From: Desarmillaria ectypa
Lineage: Eukaryota > Basidiomycota > Agaricomycetes > Agaricales > Physalacriaceae
Direction: 5' to 3'
DNA: 64,000 nt
Assembly: GCA_030407005.1 (NCBI GenBank)
Contig: JAUDYN010000004.1
Span: forward strand, 186,001-250,000
Below the pieces are notes generated by a model. The model saw only the letters and a program-made list of their open reading frames with translations, was not told where the DNA came from and searched no databases. How positions within the stretch are numbered: the stretch's first letter is position 1; each line of letters opens with the position of its first letter. This document shows positions 48,186 to 58,782 of the stretch, one piece after another. The position numbers and the translations under genes were made by a program.

Positions 48186-51100
48186 ATGCAAATCGAAACA
48201 CGACGACCATCAGGTTCTGACACGTACGACTTGCGCGACCGAATCCGTGCCGGCGACAACGATCACATAGAGGCGCACGCGGAGGCCGCCAATTATATGG
48301 ACGAAGAAGAACAGCACTCTGTGCTCGAGGACGACTCTGACGGTGAGGAACACTACGAGGACGACGACGTGTCGTCTGATCTCTCTATACCCAATGAGGC
48401 TATCGATTTCGACCTCGTATATGCATTCCACAGCTTCGCAGCGACTGTGGAAGGCCAAGCCAACGTTGTCAAAGGGGATAGCCTATTCTTGATGGACGAC
48501 AGTAACAGTTATTGGTGGCTAGTCCGCGTCTTGAAGACCCAGGAAGTGGGATACATTCCAGCGGAGAATATTGAGACGCCCTTTGAGAGGTTAGCAAGAC
48601 TTAACAAGCATCGTAACGTCGACGTGAGTTTTCTTGGACTCTACCTTGAGCAGCCATTTGACCAGTGCTCTCTCTAGCTGGCACAAGCAACCCCAGACGA
48701 AGAACTTGGTATGACTCCCCAGGACCGTATCAATGTCGAACCCCAACAGGGTTCCAACCAGTCTCATTCGCCTGTATTCAGCACCATCCGTTCACGCTCT
48801 CGTACTCGTAGCGTCTCTTTTCGTGCCGGGTATTATGTTCATCGCTACCCTCCTGCAGTCTGGCACGAAGAAGAGGAAGAGGAAGAGGATATCGAGTGGG
48901 ACGATACACCGTATGAAGGAGAAGATGCTGATTTGGCTGAGGAGGAGCATATGAGGATGATGGAAGAGCATGCAGCGAGAGGCATTCGTATGCCGATGGA
49001 ACCTGATGATGGAATGCAATGGGAGGATTCTGCCGCAGAGGAATTGAGAGCTCGACAACTGGCGGCTCGTACAGACGTTCAGGCAGCAGGTTCTAGCGAC
49101 GTTATTTCTACAGGCTTGCGACCCGGAAATTCCCAGCAACAATCCTCTCAAGTACAGCAGCTTCAAATACAGCAAGAACAGGCGACACGACCTCTCAGAT
49201 CACCGTCGTCCCAGGAGCGTCTCGTTCAAAACAGTCCTACGAACTTGAAAAACCTTGATCCGGCCGAAGTCGTAGAAACCCGAAAACTAACTGCCACGCC
49301 TTCTATTGCCCGCGATTCTGATGAAACTTTAAAGCATGTCGGTGGACCAATACCCCCTAGTGCCGTCATGCAACAGCGTGGACAGGAGGAAGAAAGGAAG
49401 AGACTTCGGGAAGAAGAAGAAGAAGCCGCAAGGAAGAAACCGAAGGGTAAAGAAAGGATGGCGCCGCCAACGAGCTCTGCAAGTGGTTCCCAAGGGAAAC
49501 TACCAGGTACTACATCTGGTGGTGGTAAATTGCGCAAAGAACGGACCGAATCGGACGATGACGGGAAGGATAAGAAAAAGAAAGGGGGTATGTTCAGTAT
49601 CTTTGGGAGGAAGAAGGACAAGAATGGCGGGAGCAAGGAGAAGAATAGCCTGTCTGGTTCAATCGAAGGAGATGGACGGACGTCTGAAGATTCGAGCAGA
49701 TCTGGCCATCGACCCTCAGATTTGGCCGCTCCTCCCGCAGCCACCAGTAGCATCATGCAGCAACAACAACAGCAACAGCAACAACAACAACAACAACAAC
49801 AGATGCAGCAGCAGGCGCAGACACAAGCAACTAGGGATGCCGCTGAAGCCAAGCGACAACAACAGGAACAATACTCCGCGGCGACGAGTTCACCTCCCCA
49901 GGTATCACAGCTGCGTCAACGCGATCAGCAACAACAAGCGTTGTATCTGCAATATCTCAATCGTTCCCCATCATCTCCACCGGAAGCTCAGCCTTCTTAC
50001 GGACTCCAATCTGCCTCTGCTGTCATGCCACCAAGCTCGTATCACAGTCCCTCAGGGTCTGCCGGTTCTGGTACTGGTTTAGCTCCGCCGACGACACGTC
50101 AACGACCTGGCTCTTTGATCCTTACGGGCTCATCTATGGATGGTCAAGGCGTTCCCGACCTCAGTGTCATCCGTGTGTTCGCTGGCAAAAATCTGCAAAC
50201 CGACGCCACTTTCAAAACCGTCTTGCTCAATTCTTCCACTACTTCATCTGATCTGGTCAAACAAGCGATGCAGCGATTCCGGTTACCTTCCGCCGAGAAC
50301 GCGCAAGATTATTATCTGACCGTGAAGCAAATTGAGGGATCGTCAGCGAGATTGCAGGATCAGGAGAAGCCTTTGGGTGTCTTTGAGACGCTCGTGGAGG
50401 CTGCGATGGAGCTGCCGAAGGTCAAGAGGAGCAGTGTGGGAAGCATTAGCTCGATAACGAGCAATCTTTCGATGCATCCAGCCATCAGAAAGCTTGCGAT
50501 GAACGACTTTACGGATGACTCTGCCGTCAAATTTTATCTTAATAGAGCTGGCGGTGAAGAAGATAGTCTTGAGAACGAGGAAACTTTGTTGGCTGCGGAC
50601 TCCTCGGGTGATTCGGAAGTATTTTCTTCGCCTAATCAACAGTATTTAACCGTGTCGACTATGGGACCCACTGTCCCACCGGAGAGGTTCAGCTCGCCGT
50701 CGTACCGGTTCGCATTGCAGCTCGTGATCTACCCTGACGACCTACCGGACGATATGGTGTTTGATCCTCAGACTGAGGCAATCGTGTTCAAGGAGACGTT
50801 GAACCATCGTTCTCAGTCTGGTTCTGTGGCGTCCCCTGGTATCACTCAACATCTCCGTCGCAAGGTCTTCGTGTTCCCGAAGAATGTTACTGTTGCAGAG
50901 GTCATTGAGCTTGGCTTGGAGAGGTTTGGTATCCTAGACGGTGTGGTGGATGGTGGGGATGAGGTTGAGGACAAGTCGACTAAGAGAAGGAGTATTTCTC
51001 GCGTTCGTTATGGTCTCACTGTTGATGTTGGCAATCATGGTAAACTTTTTCATTTGGTTTTATCAGTCGATGTTGAACTAATAATATTTTAGAACGAGAA

Positions 51101-52378
51101 TTGTCACCGTCGAGCAGAATCATCGACGCATATCCTCGACCGCCCAATTATCGTGCAGTGGAGCGCCGTTACCCAGACAACAAACGTCGCTCTATCGATT
51201 CCGCTCAGTTGTTGGGTAGCGCTGATGATGTCGGAGAGGACGATCCTGTGTTCATCCTCCGTCGTGCTGTTTCATATCGTACTTCCTCCTCTCGTCGTCG
51301 GATGTCGGCGCCTCTGGATGAGATTGCGCTACGCAACCTTCACCGCGAGTCTGTTTCTAGTGCCGGTTCTGAAGTCCCGACCACTGGAGCACCTTCAGAG
51401 GCAGTCAAGCCGCTACAACCCTCTCGTCAGGAGATCATCGAAGCTCAACGGCAAGCCAAACGGGCCAATCAAATGGCTATCGTTTCTGCGCAAACCAATT
51501 CCGTTAGGGGATTGGATCTTCTCTTACCGGGAAACGCTGTGCTTCGTAGTTCTCGATATGATGCCAATGACAAGATGCGCTACTCGTATGTTGAACCAGA
51601 TGGTGAAACGTACGACATTAGCGACCTCGTTGAGGAGGAACTTAAAGGGAGCGACCGAACTCATCAGAACGATTTGTTAGAAGGTGTTTTGGACAACAAC
51701 AGAGGCAATAAACTTGATCGCGTCTTGAACAAGATCAAGTCTGGGAAGTCCGGACATCGACGCCAGCTTAGCGCTAGCAGCGGCAATAGCAGGACGCCAT
51801 CATTGCGATCGACATCACCTTCCTCACAATATTCATTAGACGACAACACTATTGAAGGCATTGCAACACATTCGCGCTCAACAACGCCTGCTTCAGCGGG
51901 TCTGGTCTCAAGAACGCCGATTCCTGCTGTCAACCCATACGGCCGTGCGTCTCCTGAAGTACGTAGTAGGCCGGGAACAACGACACCCACCGCGAAGCCT
52001 ACCTCTGCTGCAAGTCGCCGGCAACCGTCTATTGGTTCTGTAATGTCAGACCTCTCAGGTTACGTTACCGCACCTACTCCGCCTGCAATATATTCTAGAT
52101 CACCCACTGATAGCGCCCATTCCGGTGGTACAGTACAAAAACCTCGTCCAATCCGTCGACCGTTCCTCCCGAAGGATGATTTTGGGGTGTCTAATATGCT
52201 GGCGGTGATAGAGTATAGAGCTTCCAAGTCGGCTGCTCCTCCCCTTCCAACGTTGGATCCTGTCGACGAGATGCTTTTTGGGCGGCCCGTCGATGCTACA
52301 AGTTTACACCCTAAAATTCGGGAAATATATGCGAGTTCTTTTAAGCAACTTGCGGAAATGGATAATGTTCGTTTCTGA
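48186..52378 (+). CDS. Tea4/Bud14-like SH3 protein (right copy)
   Basis: Exons 48186-48623, 48678-51039 and 51093-52378 give 1,361 aa, identical to the left copy, including the same 15-codon CAA/CAG run near 49,758 and all splice sites. The stop lies 160 bases from the outer edge of the palindrome, so the 3' flank differs from the left copy soon after the gene. Confidence 0.8.
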
Positions 52379-52816
52379 CTATCTGGTGATCGTTATTGCT
52401 CACGTATCCTGTTGTCTAGATTCTTGACGATCTTATATCTCAGCATCATTGATCTTTTTGCTTTCGATTTCAGTTATGTGTATAGAGGATACCCTTTATG
52501 TGTAGGTTATCTTGTGGAGTGTAATACTTATTATTTTTAGCTATGTACCATTCGAGGTTTCCGTATGAGCCACATACCTGTAAAGCTTGCTGAGGATCTG
52601 CATAAACTACGCTCCCCATGCACCCATTCGACCGATGCTCAATGTTCAGCTACCCGAGCCACTTCAGATGTGAATACCTCAAATGTCTGATAACAAGAAA
52701 GCCATGTATCATCTAACTAATGAACACTTCGAAGCCAGAAAATCTCTTGCGCATCGTCCTTGTCCATTCGAGCAGATTGTCGCCAACACATAGGACTGCC
52801 CCCCCATATACAAACA

Positions 52817-53944
52817 CTATCGCCAAAAGAATGTCTGATATTTTGGTTTCACGTTCTGCTGGTTACGCTGCTGCTCCCGACGCTTCTCCCTGTCGTCTCT
52901 GGCTTTTTTGTCGGCTTCCACCTTCGCCTGGTGCTGAGCCTCGCGTTCATCCAAAGCTGCCTTTCCGCCATCACGAGTCATCTTACAGAGAATTTTGTGA
53001 CCAATGCTGTCTCACCAGTGACGAATACTGTTGTGACGGCCAGGTCTTGATCAGCGCTGAGCCGTATAGGGCAGCAAACATTGAATGAGGGGACCAGGTA
53101 CCGCGCCTGTGAGGAGAGGGTATGCGAAGTGCTTGACTAGCTGGAACATTGGAATATGGAGTCCCAGCGGAGCCTTTGCAAAACAGTGGAACGTCCAGCG
53201 ATTGGTGTCCGACGTAGTCCCAGCGACCACATCTGTTGTCGACATCGCAAAATTTGGAGTCTGTATTGAAGTAAGCCCCAGGCAACAAACCTAATACAAG
53301 TAATCCATACCTGAAGGATAGCCATGGCCTTGCCAAAGTCAGTATGTAGGTCCCTATCTATCAGAAGTCCGTTGCGCGGGTCGTCGATGCCAGTAATGGA
53401 TTCTCCTCCACCTCGTGCCTATATAAATGTTTCAAGGTACTACAGCTGTATCAGTCAAGAGAAATTAATTATTCGAGATATATACCTGATCGCCCTTGCT
53501 GTGTCCAATGATATGGGCCGCTTCACAATATCGAGCGTCGGCATGAGTGATGACACAAGATTCGTCACGCCTAACAATCGAAGCCCTGAATCTGGAAGAC
53601 CTTGACAATAACTCGGACTGGGTGGACACACTATCGTTTTCGAAGTCCGGGTCTATAGGAAATATACGCCCATGGATGTGGTAATAGAGGTCGTAAGGAT
53701 GCAATGGCGCGTCGTAATCGAAACCAGTGAAATCCGTAGAATTTGGGTCAATGGACAGGTCGCCCTCCGCTCCTATAATACAAGATGCAGCGTGGCGTGC
53801 CCATTTGTATGGCATCAAGGTGAATTCGCGGAGGCGATGGGTTGGAATCTCAAGACAGCGAACCCAGTCTGTAGAAGTCGGGAGATCTAGACCGAAGAGA
53901 GGCTGCATGTAAATGCGTAGTACAAATTCCCCTGGAGTCGCCAT
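52817..53944 (-). pseudogene. HNH-nuclease-like family gene, third paralogue
   Basis: Starts MATPGEFVLRIYMQPLFG, then HRLREFTLMPYKWARHAA, GFDYDAPLHPYDLYYHIHG, FPIDPDFEN, RRDESCVITH and CEAAHIIGHSKGDQ. The HNH core keeps both His residues, unlike the IR2 copies. After an intron it continues ITGIDDPRNGLLIDRDLH and TPNFAMSTTDVVAG with NRWTFHCFAKAP. Beyond that the family blocks are out of frame (ASQALRIPSP, TWSPHSMFAALYG) and an early stop follows HWSQNSL; the charged C-terminal helix (EREAQHQAKVEADKKARDDR) is in a third frame. At least two frame changes make a full-length product unlikely, though a truncated HNH part could be made. Confidence 0.6.
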
Positions 53945-54357
53945 GAAGGAACGTTGGAAAGAAGAGGTAGCCGCAAGCAGAACGCCAGAAGACCGACTAC
54001 TTACATCATCGCGGGGAGTGGAATATCCGAGTCCTGTGTGGCGCCAGGGCGGGAAGCGCTCGAGCGATAATGCCCAATAAATATTTCAAGTGAAAGGTTG
54101 AATGTGGGGAAAGTTGGCTTACATACTCTGCAGAAATATAGCATGTGTATACCAAATAGAAGACTCGTAGAGAAGATGGAGATGAGCAACAGGACAAAGA
54201 GACGACAGCTGCTTACCCTTTGAGCAACTTTTCTCTAAAAAAAAATAGATAAGGAACAAGTTTGGAGCGGAATTACATCCAAATCAATGAAGAGGATCAT
54301 AATAAAAATCGAAAACTGGTAAGAAAAGTGACATGAGAAAGAGAAGAGATGAGCATC
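53945..54357. other. HNH gene promoter and junction with IR2
   Basis: No gene. Upstream of the HNH paralogue; ends at the abrupt IR2 boundary at 54,358, where similarity to 18,858 starts. Confidence 0.45.
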
Positions 54358-55438
54358 ACTGAGTATCTCGAAGCCAAGGAAGCACCTTCTCCTGTGCCTC
54401 TTCGTGCGCTTTTTGAGCAGAGTCCTGCTGACGTACAGGATTGTGGGCCATACCCATCAGAAGAAGCATATCAAATGTATCCATTTCACGCTCCCGCCTC
54501 GCTCTGATATTATATTCAACCATCGCTTTGCGCTTAGCCTCATCGCGGCTCTGCTCCGCTCCTGGATAGAATGAACTTGACCAATACGATCTCACATGCG
54601 TCAAAAAATCTTGCGCAGGCCATGTCGTGATCAGCACCGAAGCGTACACTGCATCAAACAGACAACGTGGTGGCCAAGTATTCCACTCACCAGTAGGAGG
54701 TACGCGGAGGGCTCTACCAGCTGGAATATTATCATACGGAGTCCCCAGAGTATTGGGTTCCACAAAAAAAATGTACGGTTCAGCGAGCGGCATCCGGCGT
54801 AGTCCCAGTGACCACATCTGTTGTTTTCATTATAAAATTTGGGGTCTGTGTTGAGGTGAGACATAGGTGACAACCTTAGTGGAAAGTAATCCATACCTGA
54901 AGAATGGCAGCGCGTTGACCAAGGTCCCTATGGAACATTGCATTGATAAGCAGCCCGTTTCGTGGGTCATCAATGTCATCAATGATATCGTTATCTCCTC
55001 CCTCGCTTCGTCCATTTGTTAACATTCTGATGAACTAGTAGCAATATCAGCACCAAGAAATAGCATCTATTGGAGATATACCTGACCGCCTTGGCTTTGC
55101 ACAATTAAATGAGCAGCACGGCAATACCTAGAGACTATAGCAGTGGCGACACAAGATTTATCACGCTCGAAAATCGAAGCTTGAAAAGGGTATACATCTG
55201 AATGGCTTGTATAGCTTGTTTTACTAGCATTTTCAAGGTCTGGGTCGATAGGAAATATTGGCCCGTGGACATGGTAATAGAGGTCACAAGGATGGAAAGG
55301 CGCATCGTAATCGAAATCCGTATTGGAATCCGTTCCAAAAGACAGGCTGCCCTCTACGCCCATGATACAGTAGCCGGCATAACACAACCATCTATATGGC
55401 TTTAACGAAAAGTCGGCCAGCCTGTGTTGAAGACGCGC
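54356..55438 (-). pseudogene. HNH-nuclease-like family gene, IR2 right copy
   Basis: Inverted copy of the gene at 17778-18860, with one amino-acid change (Asn to Asp in FGT-x-SNTD). It shares the Gln in place of the second HNH His and the TGA in the paralogue frame, so both defects predate the duplication. The stop codon of the last exon is at the very edge of IR2, and its 3' flank differs from that of the left copy. Confidence 0.55.
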
Positions 55439-56256
55439 TCAGCCGCATATGGCAATCCGGCAATCGGAGCAACGTTGAAGCGCGCGAACCTTCGCGCACC
55501 TTCTCCTTGACTCGATCGCCTGTCTGCTCACTCAGCAATGAGTCAGACATGGACACTAGTAGATGATAGTATATTCTAGAAGTACCCACCTTGTAGTATA
55601 TATACCGGGCAGACCAGCCTACTAATAACAATAGATTCATATTCTTACTCTCACCCGCATCTCTCACACGGTCAAGTCTCGTAGTTTACCACTGCACTCA
55701 TAACCTCCGTTATACACTCTTTTACAACAGCCTGTGAATGGGGATTTCGAGACAAGGAAGCCAAGCTGCAGAAGCTGGTGTGTCATCCCGACCGTGAAAA
55801 GGTTGGACGTGAAGTCGTACGAATCCCTGCTCTGAAGTCGCCATGGAAGTACGTCGTGGAAATGAAACCGTTGAGCTTACATAAATCTGCTAGGGTCCAA
55901 AGACCTTTGTCTTACTGAAGGCTCCACAATACGGTAATATACATGACGACAACATGTCTCTCGTTTTTAGAGTTGTTGACTTATTTAGCTGTCGTAGGGC
56001 ATATTTCCTTGTTCCATTTTGATTATCACGCAAAGTAAACGAGACTAAGCCAGGCGTCAAAACCTGCACCAACCAAGCTGACGAAAACCTACTAATCGAC
56101 ATGCAAGTCTACTTTGAGAAACCCCAGACGACGAAAGGCTTGTTCAACGACCCAGAATTGAGCGGGAGTAAGAACCTTCGTATTGCGCAGATGCCGAGTA
56201 TCGCACGAAGTTGGGCTACCTGCTGGATGCGAGTTCCAGGATACAATCACGCTGCG
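54358..56256. repeat. IR2 right arm (inverted duplicate of 16,962-18,858)
   Basis: Matches the left arm in reverse orientation; see the left arm for the identity pattern. The distal end at 56,256 abuts, without a spacer, a third copy of the p31comet-like exon. Confidence 0.93.
56034..56256 (+). pseudogene. DAHP synthase 5' fragment (IR2 right copy)
   Basis: Frame reads DENLLIDMQVYFEKPQTT, KGLFNDPELSGS, LRIAQMPSIAR. It is closer to the enzyme consensus in several residues than the left copy (LRIA versus LHIA). It stops at 56,256, where the left copy goes on to [10 protein letters not shown]. Confidence 0.72.
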
Positions 56257-56882
56257 GCCCCAAGAAACTGCTCCAGAAAGTTATTCATAGAGGCCGTAAC
56301 ATTCTGTCGAGGTATCCAAGCGGGATGAACAAACCGTCTTGGGGCGCGAATCAATATGTGTGTCTGTGTAGGACCTACAGTCGTCTTCGTAAAGGAAAAC
56401 AGATGCTGCTGCATAAAGAATGGCTTACTTATATCAGATGCCAATCCGTTTCCGTCACAGTCTGCCGATACGAGCGCTCGCGAGAGTAGTCTGTCCGCAG
56501 TCCGAAGGATACGTTGCTCTTCGGCGAAGGCTGATAGTGGTGGTGGTGAAGATGACCGGTCGTCCTCGTCGCTCTCATCGCTCTCATCCGAGTCGGAAGG
56601 TCCCTCTTCGTCACCGTCACTGCTCTGGCCTTCTATATCATTGTTATCCTCATCATCGTCATTTTCATCGTCATCACTCTCACTGCTTCCACTCTCGTCC
56701 TCCAAATATATATCATCTCTTTGCCCCCACACTTTGGCCTCCAAACCATCCACTGCTAGCATGACCTTTGACTTTGCGGATCCGATGCTGGGTCCCACCA
56801 AGATCGCCATGTACGCTCTACTTGTATGAATGGTTTCAGACCGTTTTTCTTGAGGAAAACATCGAGCAAAAGCGGTAGATAA
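56257..56882 (-). pseudogene. p31comet-like gene, third copy, exon 3 fragment
   Basis: Matches 39,235-39,860 of the left copy in the same orientation. No difference was seen except two or three substitutions in the first 25 bases at 56,257-56,280. It covers most of exon 3 but lacks the first about 29 codons of that exon and the last about 55, including the WWSWDGKLVGF end. It cannot make a full protein. It lies exactly between IR2 and IR3 pieces. Confidence 0.85.
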
Positions 56883-57516
56883 TGATGTCGAACTCGCACA
56901 AATATGCAGAATACATTATTGAGGACTTTTCTAGGGCGACATTCGACAAAGTGTTGGGTACGAATTCGGACAGGACAAGAGATAAAGTGTTTCAGTGTCG
57001 TATCAAGCTGGGAGTCTGCTGCAGGCTTAGCTTTGACTGCCACTGAACCGGCAAATATTACCTCACTTACCCACGAGACTCAACTCGTTCAAACCCCCAA
57101 AAGATAACGGCCACCAATTCGGACTTGAGAGGACAATGTGCGAATATTGACCTAGTTTCAGAACTCATTTTGTTCATCAGCATTTACGTAGCTTCCAAGG
57201 CAGCTACATAGCTCTGCTTGATCATGCACATGGCCGCTATTGCATAGAACGGTGTCTTCAATGGCCATCGGCTCGCTTCCTATTCCCTTCCTCCGCATCT
57301 TTGACGCAAACAAAGTTCATTACAACGATCACCCTAATACTAGTCGCAGTACAAAGCCGGTCGTCTTTCAATATGCCTGTGTGAATACTAGGTTCAACTG
57401 ATTCCGGCCAGATTCCATATTATCAAAGCGTCAAGATGGAAATTCTGAGATGCAGCTGGTGATAGAGCAAAAAACGCAGTCCGTGGGTCATTCTCCACGA
57501 AATCGTCATGGGTTAA
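56882..57516. repeat. IR3 left arm (diverged, partner 61,299-61,975)
   Basis: Reverse complement is clearly similar to 61,299-61,975 throughout, with roughly one difference per 7-9 bases and several indels. It begins within a base or two of the end of the p31comet-like fragment. The duplicated sequence appears to be the 3' half of an unidentified gene. Confidence 0.85.
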
Positions 57517-58782
57517 ACAAAATCAAGGGTCCTTGTCTCTATTTTCGGACCTTGGTCCCATCGGTAGATGGCTAACAAAGAGATGCGACACTAGAGGTGG
57601 CTGGACATCCGAGTCGATGCATCAGATGGTCTGATACTAAAGTAATAACGTGTGATGGAATGGATAGACTCGCTCATAGATGCACCTTCTGAGAAAGAAA
57701 CAGTATCAACAAAGGATGCTATGCACCATCGACTCGGCATTCTTCTGTGATTACTTCATAGAGCATGCACTGGACAAGTGGCCCAGGACGATGGATCATG
57801 GATACTTCAAGAATCAAGAGCCATGTATAGACATAAGAAAGACGTCCGTGTCCAATGATGATGTGACAAGGAATAGGGCCGTACGAACGTACCTACCGAC
57901 TACTTGCACAAATTAACTGCTTCGGTGCTGTTTCCACTAGCCAATCGTCTTCAAGTTCTTTGAGCTCTTGGCTAGCTATCCGACATCATTGTTATGGATC
58001 TAGTCCTTAGTAGCAGCAACAATAGAAGGATTCTGAGTTTATGACAGTTGAATGGATGTACAGAGATCATGTCCCTCTCTGGACTAATACTAGGCAGGTA
58101 GGGCTCACGAGTTAGTTCGTTTCAACTTCCTCCCCCCCTACTAAACGTTGATATATATTGGCCTATGGTTTTTTGTTGGTCAAGGTTCAATTGAACATAT
58201 CATTCAAAGAATTGGTATACGCAAGAAAGATTTCAAGTTGACCGCAACGTGGGACACATTAATCTCGGAATTGCTATCCGATATAACTCTTACCTCTTAC
58301 GACGGATGAATTTATCATCTGGATCTTTTGTTTATTATACTCTGAAACAAGGGGCATTGAACCGAGCCCAGAGTATACCTTGAAGTATTGGCTGAGGGGC
58401 GGTGACCCAAAGTAACGAGAGTGATTCTGAGTTGTCAGGGGCAGTATCCAAATTACAACTGTACGTCATGCGGATGGATTTTTATCACGAGCTTCTATGA
58501 GGGTCATGTCAATGGTCACAATGCCGGCGATATGTTTAGGGTACGTCTTCTGTGAGAGCGCCCTGATATGGTACGGCTTGAGATCAACAATCCAAATTAC
58601 GGCTACTGAACACGACGATCCGGAGGACGTCTGCAAACTTATACATTGGGGAAATTAAATATATACATGAACGAGCATCGAGTTGGATGAGCACATGCCG
58701 GTAGATGTGGAAGGTATGAAGGAGAGACTGGTATTATTTACAGGATGTGCAAGACGATCAGCTCCAGCGTTGAGCTGGCGGC
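57517..58782. other. Unrecognised sequence
   Basis: About 1.27 kb with no convincing gene; a 78-codon frame at 57680-57916 has no domain. The end holds the 3' flank of the MFS gene. Confidence 0.4.

Larger units (their letters stand above)
41423..52538. repeat. IR1 right arm of giant palindrome (11,116 bp)
   Basis: Exact inverted copy of 29,071-40,186. The inner edge begins tcagtacaac in both arms read outward. The outer edge ends after ttattttt at 52,538, beyond which about 35 bases are only partly similar. Contains mirrored copies of all five genes, the last one truncated. Confidence 0.97.

Noticed and set aside
29071..52538. Reading the palindrome as a mating-type or toxin locus, or as a retroelement with long terminal repeats
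   Set aside because: No homeodomain, pheromone, receptor, reverse transcriptase or integrase is present; the arms are inverted and hold ordinary host genes.
58001..58780. Possible replication origin or centromere-like sequence before the MFS gene
   Set aside because: No repeated motif or base skew strong enough to support it by reading.
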